A stretch of DNA of 17,610 nucleotides from a bacterium (lineage in GTDB: Bacteria > Gemmatimonadota > Glassbacteria > GWA2-58-10), in NCBI GenBank assembly GCA_021372515.1, contig JAJFUG010000169.1:1-17610 (forward strand), read 5' to 3'. Below the pieces are notes generated by a model. It did no database searches. It saw only the letters and a program-made list of their open reading frames with translations, and was not told the origin of the DNA. Positions 1-6,040 of this stretch are shown one piece after another. Within the stretch, counting starts at the first letter, position 1, and each line of letters opens with the position of its first letter. The position numbers were made by a program, and so were the translations under genes.

Positions 1-1
1 C

Positions 2-901
2 AATTTCAACATCTACCACAAGGGGTTCCTGGCCCTGGACACAGGCACGCGCCCGGAGCCGGGCCAGCACCTTACGCACTATTACTGCCGCAGCGTGGCG
101 CACAACTGTGTCCTGATCCGCATGCCGGGTGAGGAGATGCCGCGCTACTGGGGCTCCCCGGCCCCGGATGAGACAGTCCTACCTTACCCCAACGACGGCG
201 GCCAGTGCAAGGCCGAGACCGGCTCGGCGGTGGTGGCGTTCGAGACCGGCGAGCGGTTCAGCTACGTGGCCGGGGATGCCACCGGGGCCTATGATGCGCG
301 CAAGTGTGGACTGGCCCTTCGGCAGTTTGTGTTCCTGCCCCCGGACTTTTTCGTGGTGTTCGACCGGGTGGAATCGCGCGATCCCTCTTATCCCAAGACA
401 TGGCTCCTGCATACCGCCACTGAGCCGGTGCTCCAGGGCGACACGTTCCACGCGGACCACGAGAGCGGGCGCCTGTTCTGCCGGACGTTGCTTCCCAAGG
501 ATGCCACTCTGGGCAAGATCGGCGGGCCGGGACGCCAGTTCTGGTCGGATGGACGCAACTGGCCCTTGCCAGTGGCCTGGCGCGCCCCCGACACCACGGC
601 CCTGCTCGGCCAGTGGCGGGTGGAGGTGGCCCCCGGCGCCCCGCGCGAGAGCGACCTGTTCCTGCACCTGATCCAGGTGGGGGACCGGGATTCTTTGCAG
701 ACAATGGTTTCCTCGGAGCTGCTGCAGGAGCCGGGATACTCCGGGGTGCGCTTTGTCAGCGGGAATCGCCGCTGGCAGGTGCTGTTCGCCGAGAGCGGCG
801 CACCGTCGGGCAGAATCAGGCTGGAGGAGAACGGCCAGGTGGTCCTGGAGCGGGAGCTGAGCCGTACGGTCCAGCCGCAGAGCGGCCTGTTCGGCAACTG
901 A
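2..901 (+). CDS. Heparinase II/III-family protein, C-terminal part (5' end outside window)
   Basis: The reading frame is open from base 2, so the gene begins left of the window; about 299 residues remain before the TGA at 899-901. The visible part starts in the family's typical stretch: an N-F-x-I-Y-x-K-G-F-L-A-L-D-T-G-T-R segment, then HYYCRSVAHNCVLI, where family members usually have an aromatic-rich stretch followed by AHNT. After that come the FSYVAGDATGAY and FFVVFDRV segments and the KTWLLHT segment of the beta-sandwich domain. The family (Pfam Hepar_II_III) comprises polysaccharide lyases that cleave uronate-containing glycans by beta-elimination, usually secreted or periplasmic. The alpha-toroid domain and any signal peptide are outside the window, so the substrate cannot be inferred. 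GTG or ATG codons inside the frame (for example at 95) are not taken as the start because homology-like sequence continues upstream of them. The family call is confident; the activity is inferred. Confidence 0.85.
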   Translation, partial: NFNIYHKGFLALDTGTRPEPGQHLTHYYCRSVAHNCVLIRMPGEEMPRYWGSPAPDETVLPYPNDGGQCKAETGSAVVAFETGERFSYVAGDATGAYDARKCGLALRQFVFLPPDFFVVFDRVESRDPSYPKTWLLHTATEPVLQGDTFHADHESGRLFCRTLLPKDATLGKIGGPGRQFWSDGRNWPLPVAWRAPDTTALLGQWRVEVAPGAPRESDLFLHLIQVGDRDSLQTMVSSELLQEPGYSGVRFVSGNRRWQVLFAESGAPSGRIRLEENGQVVLERELSRTVQPQSGLFGN

Positions 902-905
902 ACGC

Positions 906-928
906 GGGACAGGGTAACGCCTGTGCCC
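906..928 (+). terminator. Hairpin after the heparinase-like gene, possible terminator
   Basis: GGGACAGG (906-913) pairs with CCTGT-G-CCC (920-928) across a 6-base loop, with one bulged base, five bases after the stop codon. No T-tract follows, so it is at best a weak or factor-dependent terminator. Confidence 0.3.
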
Positions 929-959
929 ACTTGCGTCTGGGCGGAAGCGGGATTATGTT

Positions 960-989
960 TTGATAGCCGGAAACATAGCAGCCTATTAA
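960..989 (+). promoter_or_regulatory. Possible sigma-70-type promoter for the ATPase cassette
   Basis: TTGATA (960-965, five of six matches to TTGACA) is followed after 18 bases by TATTAA (984-989, four of six matches to TATAAT). It sits about 50 bases before the ATPase ATG, in the stretch where base composition turns AT-rich. The match is modest and could arise by chance in AT-rich DNA. Confidence 0.3.
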
Positions 990-1036
990 ATTTTCCTCCG
1001 ATGCAATTTCTGGACTGTCATCCGGAGAGGTATAAG

Positions 1037-2053
1037 ATGATAAATCGAGTGACGCTAAAAAACTTTGGGCCATTGGTCGATATCGACTGGAATGATTTGG
1101 GACCGATAAATCTTGTGATCGGGGGAAATGGTGCAGGTAAGACTTTTCTCCTGAAAGCTCTTTATACAGCCATGCGTACGATTGAGTTAAATAAGAGAGG
1201 GGTCGAACCTCGTGACGAACGTAGAATATTATATGATAATTTGTTTTGGACTTTTCAGACGAGTAGGGTTGGTGACCTTGTTACTAAGGGATACACTGAG
1301 TTGGTTTTTAGTCTCTTATTTGGGAAGAAAAAATTTTCATACACTTTTGGGAGGGAGACATTAAAGCAAATACAGATACTTGATAATAATATTCCGGCAA
1401 GAAGTACAAACTCTGTTTTTTTACCAGCAAAAGAAGTGTTGTCGTTTCAACATATAGTAGCGCGAATTAAAGAAGATTATAGGGAATATGGTTTTGATAG
1501 TACTTATATAGATCTTGCCAAGGCTTTAGATATAATGCCAATGAGAGGAAGGAATTTTGGTGAATTTGCACAAGCTCGCGATGATTTAAAAGATCTTATA
1601 GGTGGTAGGATATGGTATGATAAAGATAGTAAGCGCTGGTATTTTTACAATAAAAAAAATCAGAAATTCGAAATTGGGGTTACGGCTGAAGGAGTTAAAA
1701 AGATTTCTATCTTTGATATTTTGCTTGGAAATAGGTATTTGAGAAGGGAGTCTATTGTTTTTATAGATGAGCCGGAAGCGGCATTACATCCAGAGGCTAT
1801 ATCAAAATTTCTTGAAATATTGTCTCTTCTGGCTGAGGGGGGGATACAATTATTTCTTGCCAGTCATTCATACTTTGTGATAAAAAAACTGTTATTGGTT
1901 GCAAAAGAGAAGAAAATGTCTATCCCTGTTCTTTCTCACTCTTCTGACGAGGGATGGACTTGTGGTGATCTTAATAAGGGTATGCCAGCCAATCCAATTA
2001 TCAAAGAATCGATAAAACTTTACAAAGAAGAAGTTTGGTCGGGGGCAAAATGA
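1037..2053 (+). CDS. OLD/AAA_15/21-type ATPase of a two-gene AT-rich cassette
   Basis: This is a 338-residue ABC/SMC-like ATPase. Walker A is GGNGAGKT (29-36). Walker B is in IVFIDEPEAALHP (240-252, D244 and E245). The H-loop is ASHS (H277), and a degenerate signature lies around VTAEGVKKISIFDIL (215-229). A FLPAKEVLSF segment (129-138) resembles the conserved patch of compact OLD-like ATPases. I chose ATG 1037 rather than the open frame back to 923 because GGAGAGG lies 6 bases upstream and MINRVTLKNFGPL is the usual beta-strand start of these proteins. The stop overlaps the next gene's start (ATGA at 2050-2053), so the two are probably co-translated. By eye GC is about 35-40% against 60-65% around it, with AT-ending codons, which suggests acquisition. 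Family members power defence systems, often with a nuclease partner. The role here is inferred; the ATPase fold is clear. Confidence 0.88.
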   Translation: MINRVTLKNFGPLVDIDWNDLGPINLVIGGNGAGKTFLLKALYTAMRTIELNKRGVEPRDERRILYDNLFWTFQTSRVGDLVTKGYTELVFSLLFGKKKFSYTFGRETLKQIQILDNNIPARSTNSVFLPAKEVLSFQHIVARIKEDYREYGFDSTYIDLAKALDIMPMRGRNFGEFAQARDDLKDLIGGRIWYDKDSKRWYFYNKKNQKFEIGVTAEGVKKISIFDILLGNRYLRRESIVFIDEPEAALHPEAISKFLEILSLLAEGGIQLFLASHSYFVIKKLLLVAKEKKMSIPVLSHSSDEGWTCGDLNKGMPANPIIKESIKLYKEEVWSGAK

Positions 2054-2616
2054 CAGATCAAGAGGCGTTCGAATCAGAAATGTCATTCATCCGCTCTGCC
2101 GGAATATTTTTCCATCTTGATAAAAGCGAAGCATATGTTTCTATAAAAGAAAAGAACGACGGTGTCAAAATGACCGATTTTCTGATACTGCGTCAGAGCT
2201 CGGGAGCTAATCATGAAGAAACATTAGTTGAAGCATCTGAAATGTTGGTGGTCGAAGCAAAAAAGAGTGCACCAAACCCAGAGAATCAAGTCGGCTTCGA
2301 TGGTTTTCTCACTAAAATACAAGAGCAGTTAACCAATGGCTTCTTTCTCGGTTTATCGGCTTGTCTGGGTCGCAATGACAAAGCTGCGCGCGAATTGCCC
2401 GACGAGTTCAAAAATCTAAATCTTGCGGCGACTCGCTTTGAACTCGTTCTTGTCATCAAGAACCATCAGGACGAGTGGCTGTCGCCGCTTAAAGACGCTC
2501 TTGACATCAAATTGCATTCCTTGGTTGACTCGATGCCGCCGATATGGAACTTGGGTAAAATGAGAGTCTCTGTATTTAACGAGAACATGGCAAAAGAGTG
2601 TGGGTTGGTAGCGTAA
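2050..2616 (+). CDS. Small partner of the ATPase, possible PD-(D/E)XK nuclease-like protein
   Basis: This is a 188-residue protein I do not recognise as a named family. The start is ATG 2050, inside the ATPase stop codon, with GGGGGC just upstream; an alternative frame start at 2035 would have no function of its own. What is visible: an N-terminal region with D43 in KMTDFLIL, a strand ending in MLVVEAKKS with E69-A70-K71, then an amphipathic helix with Q residues (KIQEQL, 89-94). The D...ExK...Q layout is compatible with a PD-(D/E)XK nuclease core, but this is pattern matching by eye. No signal peptide or membrane segment is seen. Base composition is intermediate, about 45% GC. The tight coupling suggests it acts in a complex with the ATPase, as effector or sensor. 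The 38 bases after its stop lead directly into proA. Confidence 0.72.
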   Translation: MTDQEAFESEMSFIRSAGIFFHLDKSEAYVSIKEKNDGVKMTDFLILRQSSGANHEETLVEASEMLVVEAKKSAPNPENQVGFDGFLTKIQEQLTNGFFLGLSACLGRNDKAARELPDEFKNLNLAATRFELVLVIKNHQDEWLSPLKDALDIKLHSLVDSMPPIWNLGKMRVSVFNENMAKECGLVA

Positions 2617-2654
2617 TCCGATTTATGCACTTCAATCATTACGGAGACCGATAG

Positions 2655-3911
2655 ATGGATATTAACCATCTTGTAAGGGATATCTGCGAGAAAGCCCGCG
2701 CGGCCGCGCTCGAACTGGGCCTGGCCACGACCGGGGACAAAAACCGCGCCCTGGAGGCCATCGCCGTGGCCCTGGAGAAAGACAAGGCCGCGATCCAGGC
2801 CGCCAACCGTGAGGACCTGGCCGCCGGGGAGAAAGCCGGCCTCAGCGCCGCCATGCTCGACCGCCTCACTCTCAACGACAAGCGCATGGCCGCCATGATC
2901 CAGGGCGTGCGCGAGGTGATCGCGCTCAAGGACCCGGTGGGCAAGGTGTTCGACAGCCGTGTGCGGCCCAATGGCCTCAAGATATACAAGTTGAGCGTGC
3001 CCATCGGCGTGATCGGGATCATCTACGAGTCGCGGCCCAATGTGACCGTGGATGCCAGCATCCTGACCCTCAAGACCGGCAACGCCGTGATCCTGCGCGG
3101 CGGCAGCGAGTCGATCCACAGCAACCTGGCCCTGGCCGCCTCGATAGGGGCGGCGCTGGAAGCCGCCGGCCTGCCCCGGGCGTCGATACAGGTGCTGCCC
3201 ACCACCGACCGGGCCGCGGTGGGCGCGCTGCTCAAGATGGACGACCTGGTGGACCTGATCATCCCGCGCGGCGGCGAGGAGCTGATCCGGCGCGTGGCGG
3301 CCGAGAGCACGATCCCGGTGATCAAGCATTACAACGGCATCTGCCACGTGTTCGTGGACCGTGCGGCCAACCTCGACATGGCCGTGGATATCGTGCTGAA
3401 CGCCAAGGTCCAGCGCCCCGGGGTCTGCAACGCCATGGAGACCCTGCTCGTGGACTCCGCCGTGGCTGAAAAATTCCTGTCTCTGGTGCTGCCGCGCCTG
3501 CGCGAGGCCGGGGTGCGGATCGTGGGCTGCGAGCGCACCCGCACTTTCGACAGCCGGGTGGAGCCGGCCACTGAGGAGGACTGGAAGACCGAATACCTGG
3601 ACCTGGTGCTCTCGGTGCGGGTGGTGGACGGCCTGGAGCAGGCCCTGGAGCACATCGAGCGCTACGGCTCCCGTCACACGGACGCCATCGTGACCCAGAA
3701 CGTGAAAACCGCCCGTCAGTTCATCCAGCGGGTGGACTCCTCCTCGGTGATGGTGAATGCCTCGACCCGCTTTTCGGACGGGGCGCAGTATGGGCTGGGG
3801 GCGGAGATAGGGATCAGCACGGATAAGCTCCACGCCCGCGGCCCCATGGGCCTGGAGGAGCTGACCACCTACAAGTGGGTGGTGGTGGGCAAGGGGCAGC
3901 TCAGGCAGTAG
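2655..3911 (+). CDS. proA: Gamma-glutamyl phosphate reductase (glutamate-5-semialdehyde dehydrogenase)
   Basis: This enzyme performs the second step of proline synthesis: NADPH-dependent reduction of L-glutamyl-5-phosphate to glutamate-5-semialdehyde in the cytosol. The 418-residue length matches the family (about 417 in E. coli). Visible signatures are the N-terminal AR-x-A-x(n)-K-N-x-AL region, VPIGVIGIIYESRPNVT (115-131), ILRGG (146-150), the PRGGEELIR stretch, and the catalytic cysteine C258 in RPGVCNAMETLL. The C-terminal FSDGAQYGLGAEIGISTDKLHARGPMG motif is typical of ProA. GGAG lies 8 bases before ATG 2655. proB is not adjacent, so the usual proBA pairing is broken here; the AT-rich cassette sits immediately upstream (38 bases) and may have separated proA from its original promoter or neighbours. 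High GC composition returns exactly at this gene. Confidence 0.97.
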   Translation: MDINHLVRDICEKARAAALELGLATTGDKNRALEAIAVALEKDKAAIQAANREDLAAGEKAGLSAAMLDRLTLNDKRMAAMIQGVREVIALKDPVGKVFDSRVRPNGLKIYKLSVPIGVIGIIYESRPNVTVDASILTLKTGNAVILRGGSESIHSNLALAASIGAALEAAGLPRASIQVLPTTDRAAVGALLKMDDLVDLIIPRGGEELIRRVAAESTIPVIKHYNGICHVFVDRAANLDMAVDIVLNAKVQRPGVCNAMETLLVDSAVAEKFLSLVLPRLREAGVRIVGCERTRTFDSRVEPATEEDWKTEYLDLVLSVRVVDGLEQALEHIERYGSRHTDAIVTQNVKTARQFIQRVDSSSVMVNASTRFSDGAQYGLGAEIGISTDKLHARGPMGLEELTTYKWVVVGKGQLRQ

Positions 3912-3982
3912 GGGAGATGGATAGATAGGCTTTTGGGTGGTAATTAGTCCGATTTGCAACTGCCAAGGTGGAGGCGGAAACC

Positions 3983-4030
3983 TCCCCTCTTGAGAGGGGT
4001 GCCCCGATGAAATCGGGGCGGGGTGTGTAA
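3983..4030 (+). repeat. Left composite inverted repeat of the DUF559 unit
   Basis: This consists of TCCCCTCTTGAGAGGGGTG (3983-4001, itself a palindrome CCCCTCTTGAGAGGGG), then an 18-base middle that forms a perfect hairpin (CCCCGAT, loop GAA, ATCGGGG), then GGGGTGTGTAA (4020-4030). The outer 19 bases and inner 11 bases recur exactly, inverted, after the endonuclease gene; the middle does not. A competing hairpin GGAGG/CCTCC (3970-3985) overlaps the outer edge. Confidence 0.88.
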
Positions 4031-4048
4031 TGCCGCGGGAATGCATGC

Positions 4049-4402
4049 ATGATAATCAAGTATAATCCCAAGCTTAAAGCACTGGCCCGGGAGCTGCGGA
4101 AAAACGCCACACACGCTGAAATCATGCTCTGGCAGCGCTTAAGGCGCAAGCAATTCCACAACCTCGATTTTCATCGCCAGAAACCAATCGATGAATTCAT
4201 CGTGGATTTTTTCTGCCCGGAACTGAAATTGATTGTCGAGATAGACGGGATCAGCCACGACACCAAGCTGGACCAGGACAGGCAACGGCAGGGCCGTCTC
4301 GAAGCGCTCGGGTTTTCAGTGGCGCGGTTTCTGGATGCAGAGGTGAGAAACAATCTGGAGGGAGTGCTACTGGTGTTGGAGAAAAAGACCGGCTTCGGTT
4401 GA
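4049..4402 (+). CDS. DUF559-domain (Vsr-like) endonuclease
   Basis: This is a 117-residue single-domain protein, a usual length for stand-alone DUF559 members. The recognisable order is ARELRKNATHAEIMLWQRLR (14-33), where the TxAExxLW element carries a conserved Glu, then FHRQKPIDEFIVDFFCP with a conserved Asp, LIVEIDG with the E-x-D pair, and LEALGFSVARFLDAEV at the end. The family is placed in the PD-(D/E)XK/Vsr-like nuclease group; most members are uncharacterised. ATG 4049 is preceded by ATGCATGC and no good ribosome-binding site, so translation may be weak. Two composite inverted repeats begin 19 bases before the start and 11 bases after the stop, so gene and repeats together form a compact unit of about 475 bases between proA and the deacetylase. 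GC is lower than in proA. The family is clear; mobility or a DNA target is inference. Confidence 0.9.
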   Translation: MIIKYNPKLKALARELRKNATHAEIMLWQRLRRKQFHNLDFHRQKPIDEFIVDFFCPELKLIVEIDGISHDTKLDQDRQRQGRLEALGFSVARFLDAEVRNNLEGVLLVLEKKTGFG

Positions 4403-4412
4403 GGCCCGGGTG

Positions 4413-4457
4413 TTACACACCCCGTCGGCTGACGCCGCCACCCCTCTCAAGAGGGGA
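4413..4457 (+). repeat. Right composite inverted repeat of the DUF559 unit
   Basis: TTACACACCCC (4413-4423) is the exact reverse complement of 4020-4030. CACCCCTCTCAAGAGGGGA (4439-4457) is the exact reverse complement of 3983-4001. The 15-base middle (4424-4438) differs from the left copy but also folds (CGGC, loop TGAC, GCCG). No clear target-site duplication is seen outside either repeat. The remaining bases to 4526 hold nothing else I can support. Confidence 0.88.
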
Positions 4458-4526
4458 AAATACCCGTATACCCCGACTTAAAAAGCCCGCCTTGTGATTC
4501 GTTAGAATAAACTATTATGAACTCCC

Positions 4527-5309
4527 TCACGCCCCAGCCTCCCAGAGCGCCCGGGCCGTGGGGATCACCTGCACGCTGTCGATCCTGGTCAGACGGGCCA
4601 GCAGCTTCTCCAGGTAGCTCGCCCGGACCGGCCCCCAGCCTTCCTCATCCAGCCCGTGAAGGTTGTAGACCAGCCAGCCGCTCTGCCGTGAGAGCAGTTC
4701 CTCAATCTGCGAGTCCAGATCCGCCTCGGCGTTGCCCGGCCCGAACCCGCCCGTGCCGATTGCCTGCATCCCCTTGTGCGGCAGCGGGTTGATCTCCTCA
4801 CCGTGGCAGCGCCAGGCCAGCACCCGGCTGGAAAGCCAGGCTGAAATCTCGGGCGTGGTGTCGTTGTACGGGAAATTGAACACCGCGCGCTCGGCCCGGA
4901 AGCCCTTGAGCTCGTTCTCGAACACGGCCAGGCAGTCGCTGATCAGGCCGGTGGCCTCCTCGAACGGCAGACGGTCAAGGTGGGCGTGACGGTAGCCGTG
5001 GGGCATTATCTCGTGCCCGCGGGCGGCCAGCTCGTTCCAGAGCTTGAAATCGCCGATCTGCTCCTGGCGGATGTTGTCGTCCTTGAGCCCCACCTCGGGA
5101 CGGTGCCCGGCGGCGGTGACATTGAAACAGGCGCTCAGCCCGAATTTCTCGTAGATTTCGGCCGTGCGGACAAAGGATTTCTTGAACCCGTCATCGAAGC
5201 TCAGGCTCACCAGGTGGCGTTTCCGCATGCTGCTTTCCTGTCCCAGAAGGGGCTGCGCCGCCGCAGTGAGGCTCGCCGCCGCCAGCCTGAAAAAATCTCC
5301 GCGTCGCAT
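4527..5309 (-). CDS. Secreted polysaccharide deacetylase (NodB/CE4-like)
   Basis: This 260-residue protein starts with a twin-arginine-like leader (MRRGDFFRLAAASLTAAA), so export through Tat with cleavage near residues 18-25 is likely. The NodB-type signatures are SFDDG (37-41, metal-binding Asp pair) and PHGYRH (H104, H108), the H-x3-H metal ligands following GHEIM. The C-terminal LVYNLHGLDEEGWGPV stretch matches the later catalytic region of divergent members. The family removes N- or O-acetyl groups from chitin-, peptidoglycan- or xylan-type polymers in a metal-dependent reaction; here the substrate is unknown. GAGG precedes the ATG by a few bases. The gene stands alone: the right repeat of the DUF559 unit lies downstream and the small membrane protein upstream on the same strand. 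An acetylxylan role next to a GH10 xylanase is possible but unproven. Confidence 0.85.
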   Translation of the reverse strand: MRRGDFFRLAAASLTAAAQPLLGQESSMRKRHLVSLSFDDGFKKSFVRTAEIYEKFGLSACFNVTAAGHRPEVGLKDDNIRQEQIGDFKLWNELAARGHEIMPHGYRHAHLDRLPFEEATGLISDCLAVFENELKGFRAERAVFNFPYNDTTPEISAWLSSRVLAWRCHGEEINPLPHKGMQAIGTGGFGPGNAEADLDSQIEELLSRQSGWLVYNLHGLDEEGWGPVRASYLEKLLARLTRIDSVQVIPTARALWEAGA

Positions 5310-5475
5310 CTGTGCCTCGCCGAGCCGCCGAAGTGATGGTTGGTTTATCGTATCGATGGTTACACGGAGAATAAAGCTAATGCAGCGCCGTTAAAAATCA
5401 AGAGGATACAGCAACGCCGGAGCGTGTTTCTTACACTCCGGCGTCGAGTTTGGACAGGGCTTTGATGGTGCCCGG
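5310..5475. other. Intergenic stretch between deacetylase and small membrane protein
   Basis: This holds no gene I can support. It contains the upstream region of the deacetylase (- strand), with no convincing -35/-10 pair, and the hairpin at 5414-5444. Confidence 0.5.
5414..5444 (-). terminator. Hairpin downstream of the small membrane protein gene
   Basis: ACGCCGGA (5414-5421) pairs with TCCGGCGT (5437-5444), and GTGT (5424-5427) with ACAC (5433-5436), leaving a TTCTT loop and a two-base bulge. It lies about 30 bases after the stop at 5476. On the - strand a run of five T follows only about 16 bases later (5393-5397), so intrinsic termination is uncertain. Confidence 0.38.
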
Positions 5476-5628
5476 CTATTTCAGCACGATCGCCACGAAC
5501 AGGTAGACTTGCGCCAGGACAATGGCCGAAAGGAACGCCACACAGGGGACACAGTAGAGCATACTGCTCACTTTACCGGCGGCGTGATAGCGATAGCACC
5601 AGCAGACTTTCTTGAGAAATTCGGACAT
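5476..5628 (-). CDS. Small Cys-rich membrane protein, 50 residues, unknown function
   Basis: This is a short gene with a strong ribosome-binding site: AGGAGGG eight bases before ATG 5628, ending in TAG at 5476. The 50 residues split into a polar, basic start MSEFLKKVCWCYRYHAAGKV and a hydrophobic second half (about residues 29-49) that should span the membrane. Four cysteines form two pairs, C9-W-C11 and C26-V-P-C29, with the second pair at the membrane edge, which could bind metal or form disulfides. I do not recognise a family. The coding call rests on the ribosome-binding site, the sensible amphipathic layout and its isolation between divergent genes. A strongly folded stretch (5690-5730) lies upstream on the same transcript side. 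It could be a small regulatory or stress membrane protein, but no function is assigned. Confidence 0.65.
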   Translation of the reverse strand: MSEFLKKVCWCYRYHAAGKVSSMLYCVPCVAFLSAIVLAQVYLFVAIVLK

Positions 5629-5689
5629 GGACTGGACCCTCCTGAACTATTCCCGCTTTGGCCGTGATCCACCGGGGAGGGCCGGCTGC

Positions 5690-5702
5690 GGGTGATTCAC
5701 CC
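5690..5702. repeat. 13-base palindrome upstream of the small membrane protein
   Basis: GGGTGA-T-TCACCC is a perfect odd palindrome that immediately abuts the next hairpin. It could be an operator half of a larger site or part of a folded leader for the - strand small gene. Confidence 0.5.
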
Positions 5703-5730
5703 CCGGTGACAGGCTGGGAGCCGTCACCGG
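5703..5730. repeat. Strong 12-bp hairpin in the divergent intergenic region
   Basis: CCGGTGAC (5703-5710) pairs with GTCACCGG (5723-5730), and inside it GGCT pairs with AGCC around a GGG loop, with one bulged A at 5711. No T-tract follows on either strand, so it is not a classical intrinsic terminator. Lying 75-100 bases upstream of the small membrane protein start, it may form part of a structured 5' leader on the - strand. Confidence 0.6.
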
Positions 5731-5818
5731 CGCGGGCCTCCTGTGCGGAGCCGCGCTTTTGAGATCGAATCTATTGGAAGCCCCAGAATGAAGGGCTCGA
5801 ATTCGGACGGTCTTGGAC

Positions 5819-5834
5819 TGTGAAACTATTCACA
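5819..5834. promoter_or_regulatory. CRP/FNR-family-type operator, TGTGA-N6-TCACA
   Basis: TGTGA (5819-5823), six bases, then TCACA (5830-5834) match the E. coli CRP core consensus perfectly, and the palindrome extends one base on each side (CTGTGAA/TTCACAG with four bases between). A further direct TGTGA half-site follows at 5839-5843. It lies about 207 bases before the GH10 xylanase start in the divergent spacer, a plausible place for catabolite-type control. Which CRP-family protein would bind is unknown, since none is encoded in the window. Confidence 0.55.
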
Positions 5835-5973
5835 GCTCTGTGAAAAGTATAACAAGTTGTACAAATAAATGCAAGAATTTTTTCAAAGGGGTTTCTAAAA
5901 AAGTCGGAGCCATGAACAGTGAAACGGATATACAATTTAATTCGGCTGCCTGGGTCGGGCACTGGAAAAATGA

Positions 5974-6002
5974 TTGAAAAGCGAACCCGGCTCTGGTAGG
6001 AT
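5974..6002 (+). promoter_or_regulatory. Possible sigma-70-type promoter of the xylanase gene
   Basis: TTGAAA (5974-5979) and TAGGAT (5997-6002) are separated by exactly 17 bases, 39 bases before the ATG. The -10 has only four consensus matches, so this is a candidate rather than a firm call. The rest of the 5629-6040 spacer is otherwise described by the palindromes and operator listed separately. Confidence 0.3.
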
Positions 6003-6040
6003 TAAGCGGCGCCACACAACCTAAAACCCCGGAGGCGGCT

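Noticed and set aside
923-1036. N-terminal extension of the AT-rich ATPase
   Set aside because: The extra 38 codons have no family resemblance, and a good ribosome-binding site precedes ATG 1037.
2466-4046. 526-codon open frame on the - strand across proA
   Set aside because: It is antisense to a clear proA gene, rich in His, Gly and Arg with no recognisable motif, and is a typical high-GC shadow frame.
3971-4470. Target-site duplication around the DUF559 unit
   Set aside because: The bases just outside the two repeats (GGAAACC and AAATACCCG) share no convincing direct repeat.
5912-5977. 21-residue frame on the + strand upstream of the xylanase (MNSETDIQ...)
   Set aside because: GGAG is only two bases from the ATG, too close for efficient initiation, and the peptide has no recognisable feature. 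A leader peptide is not excluded.
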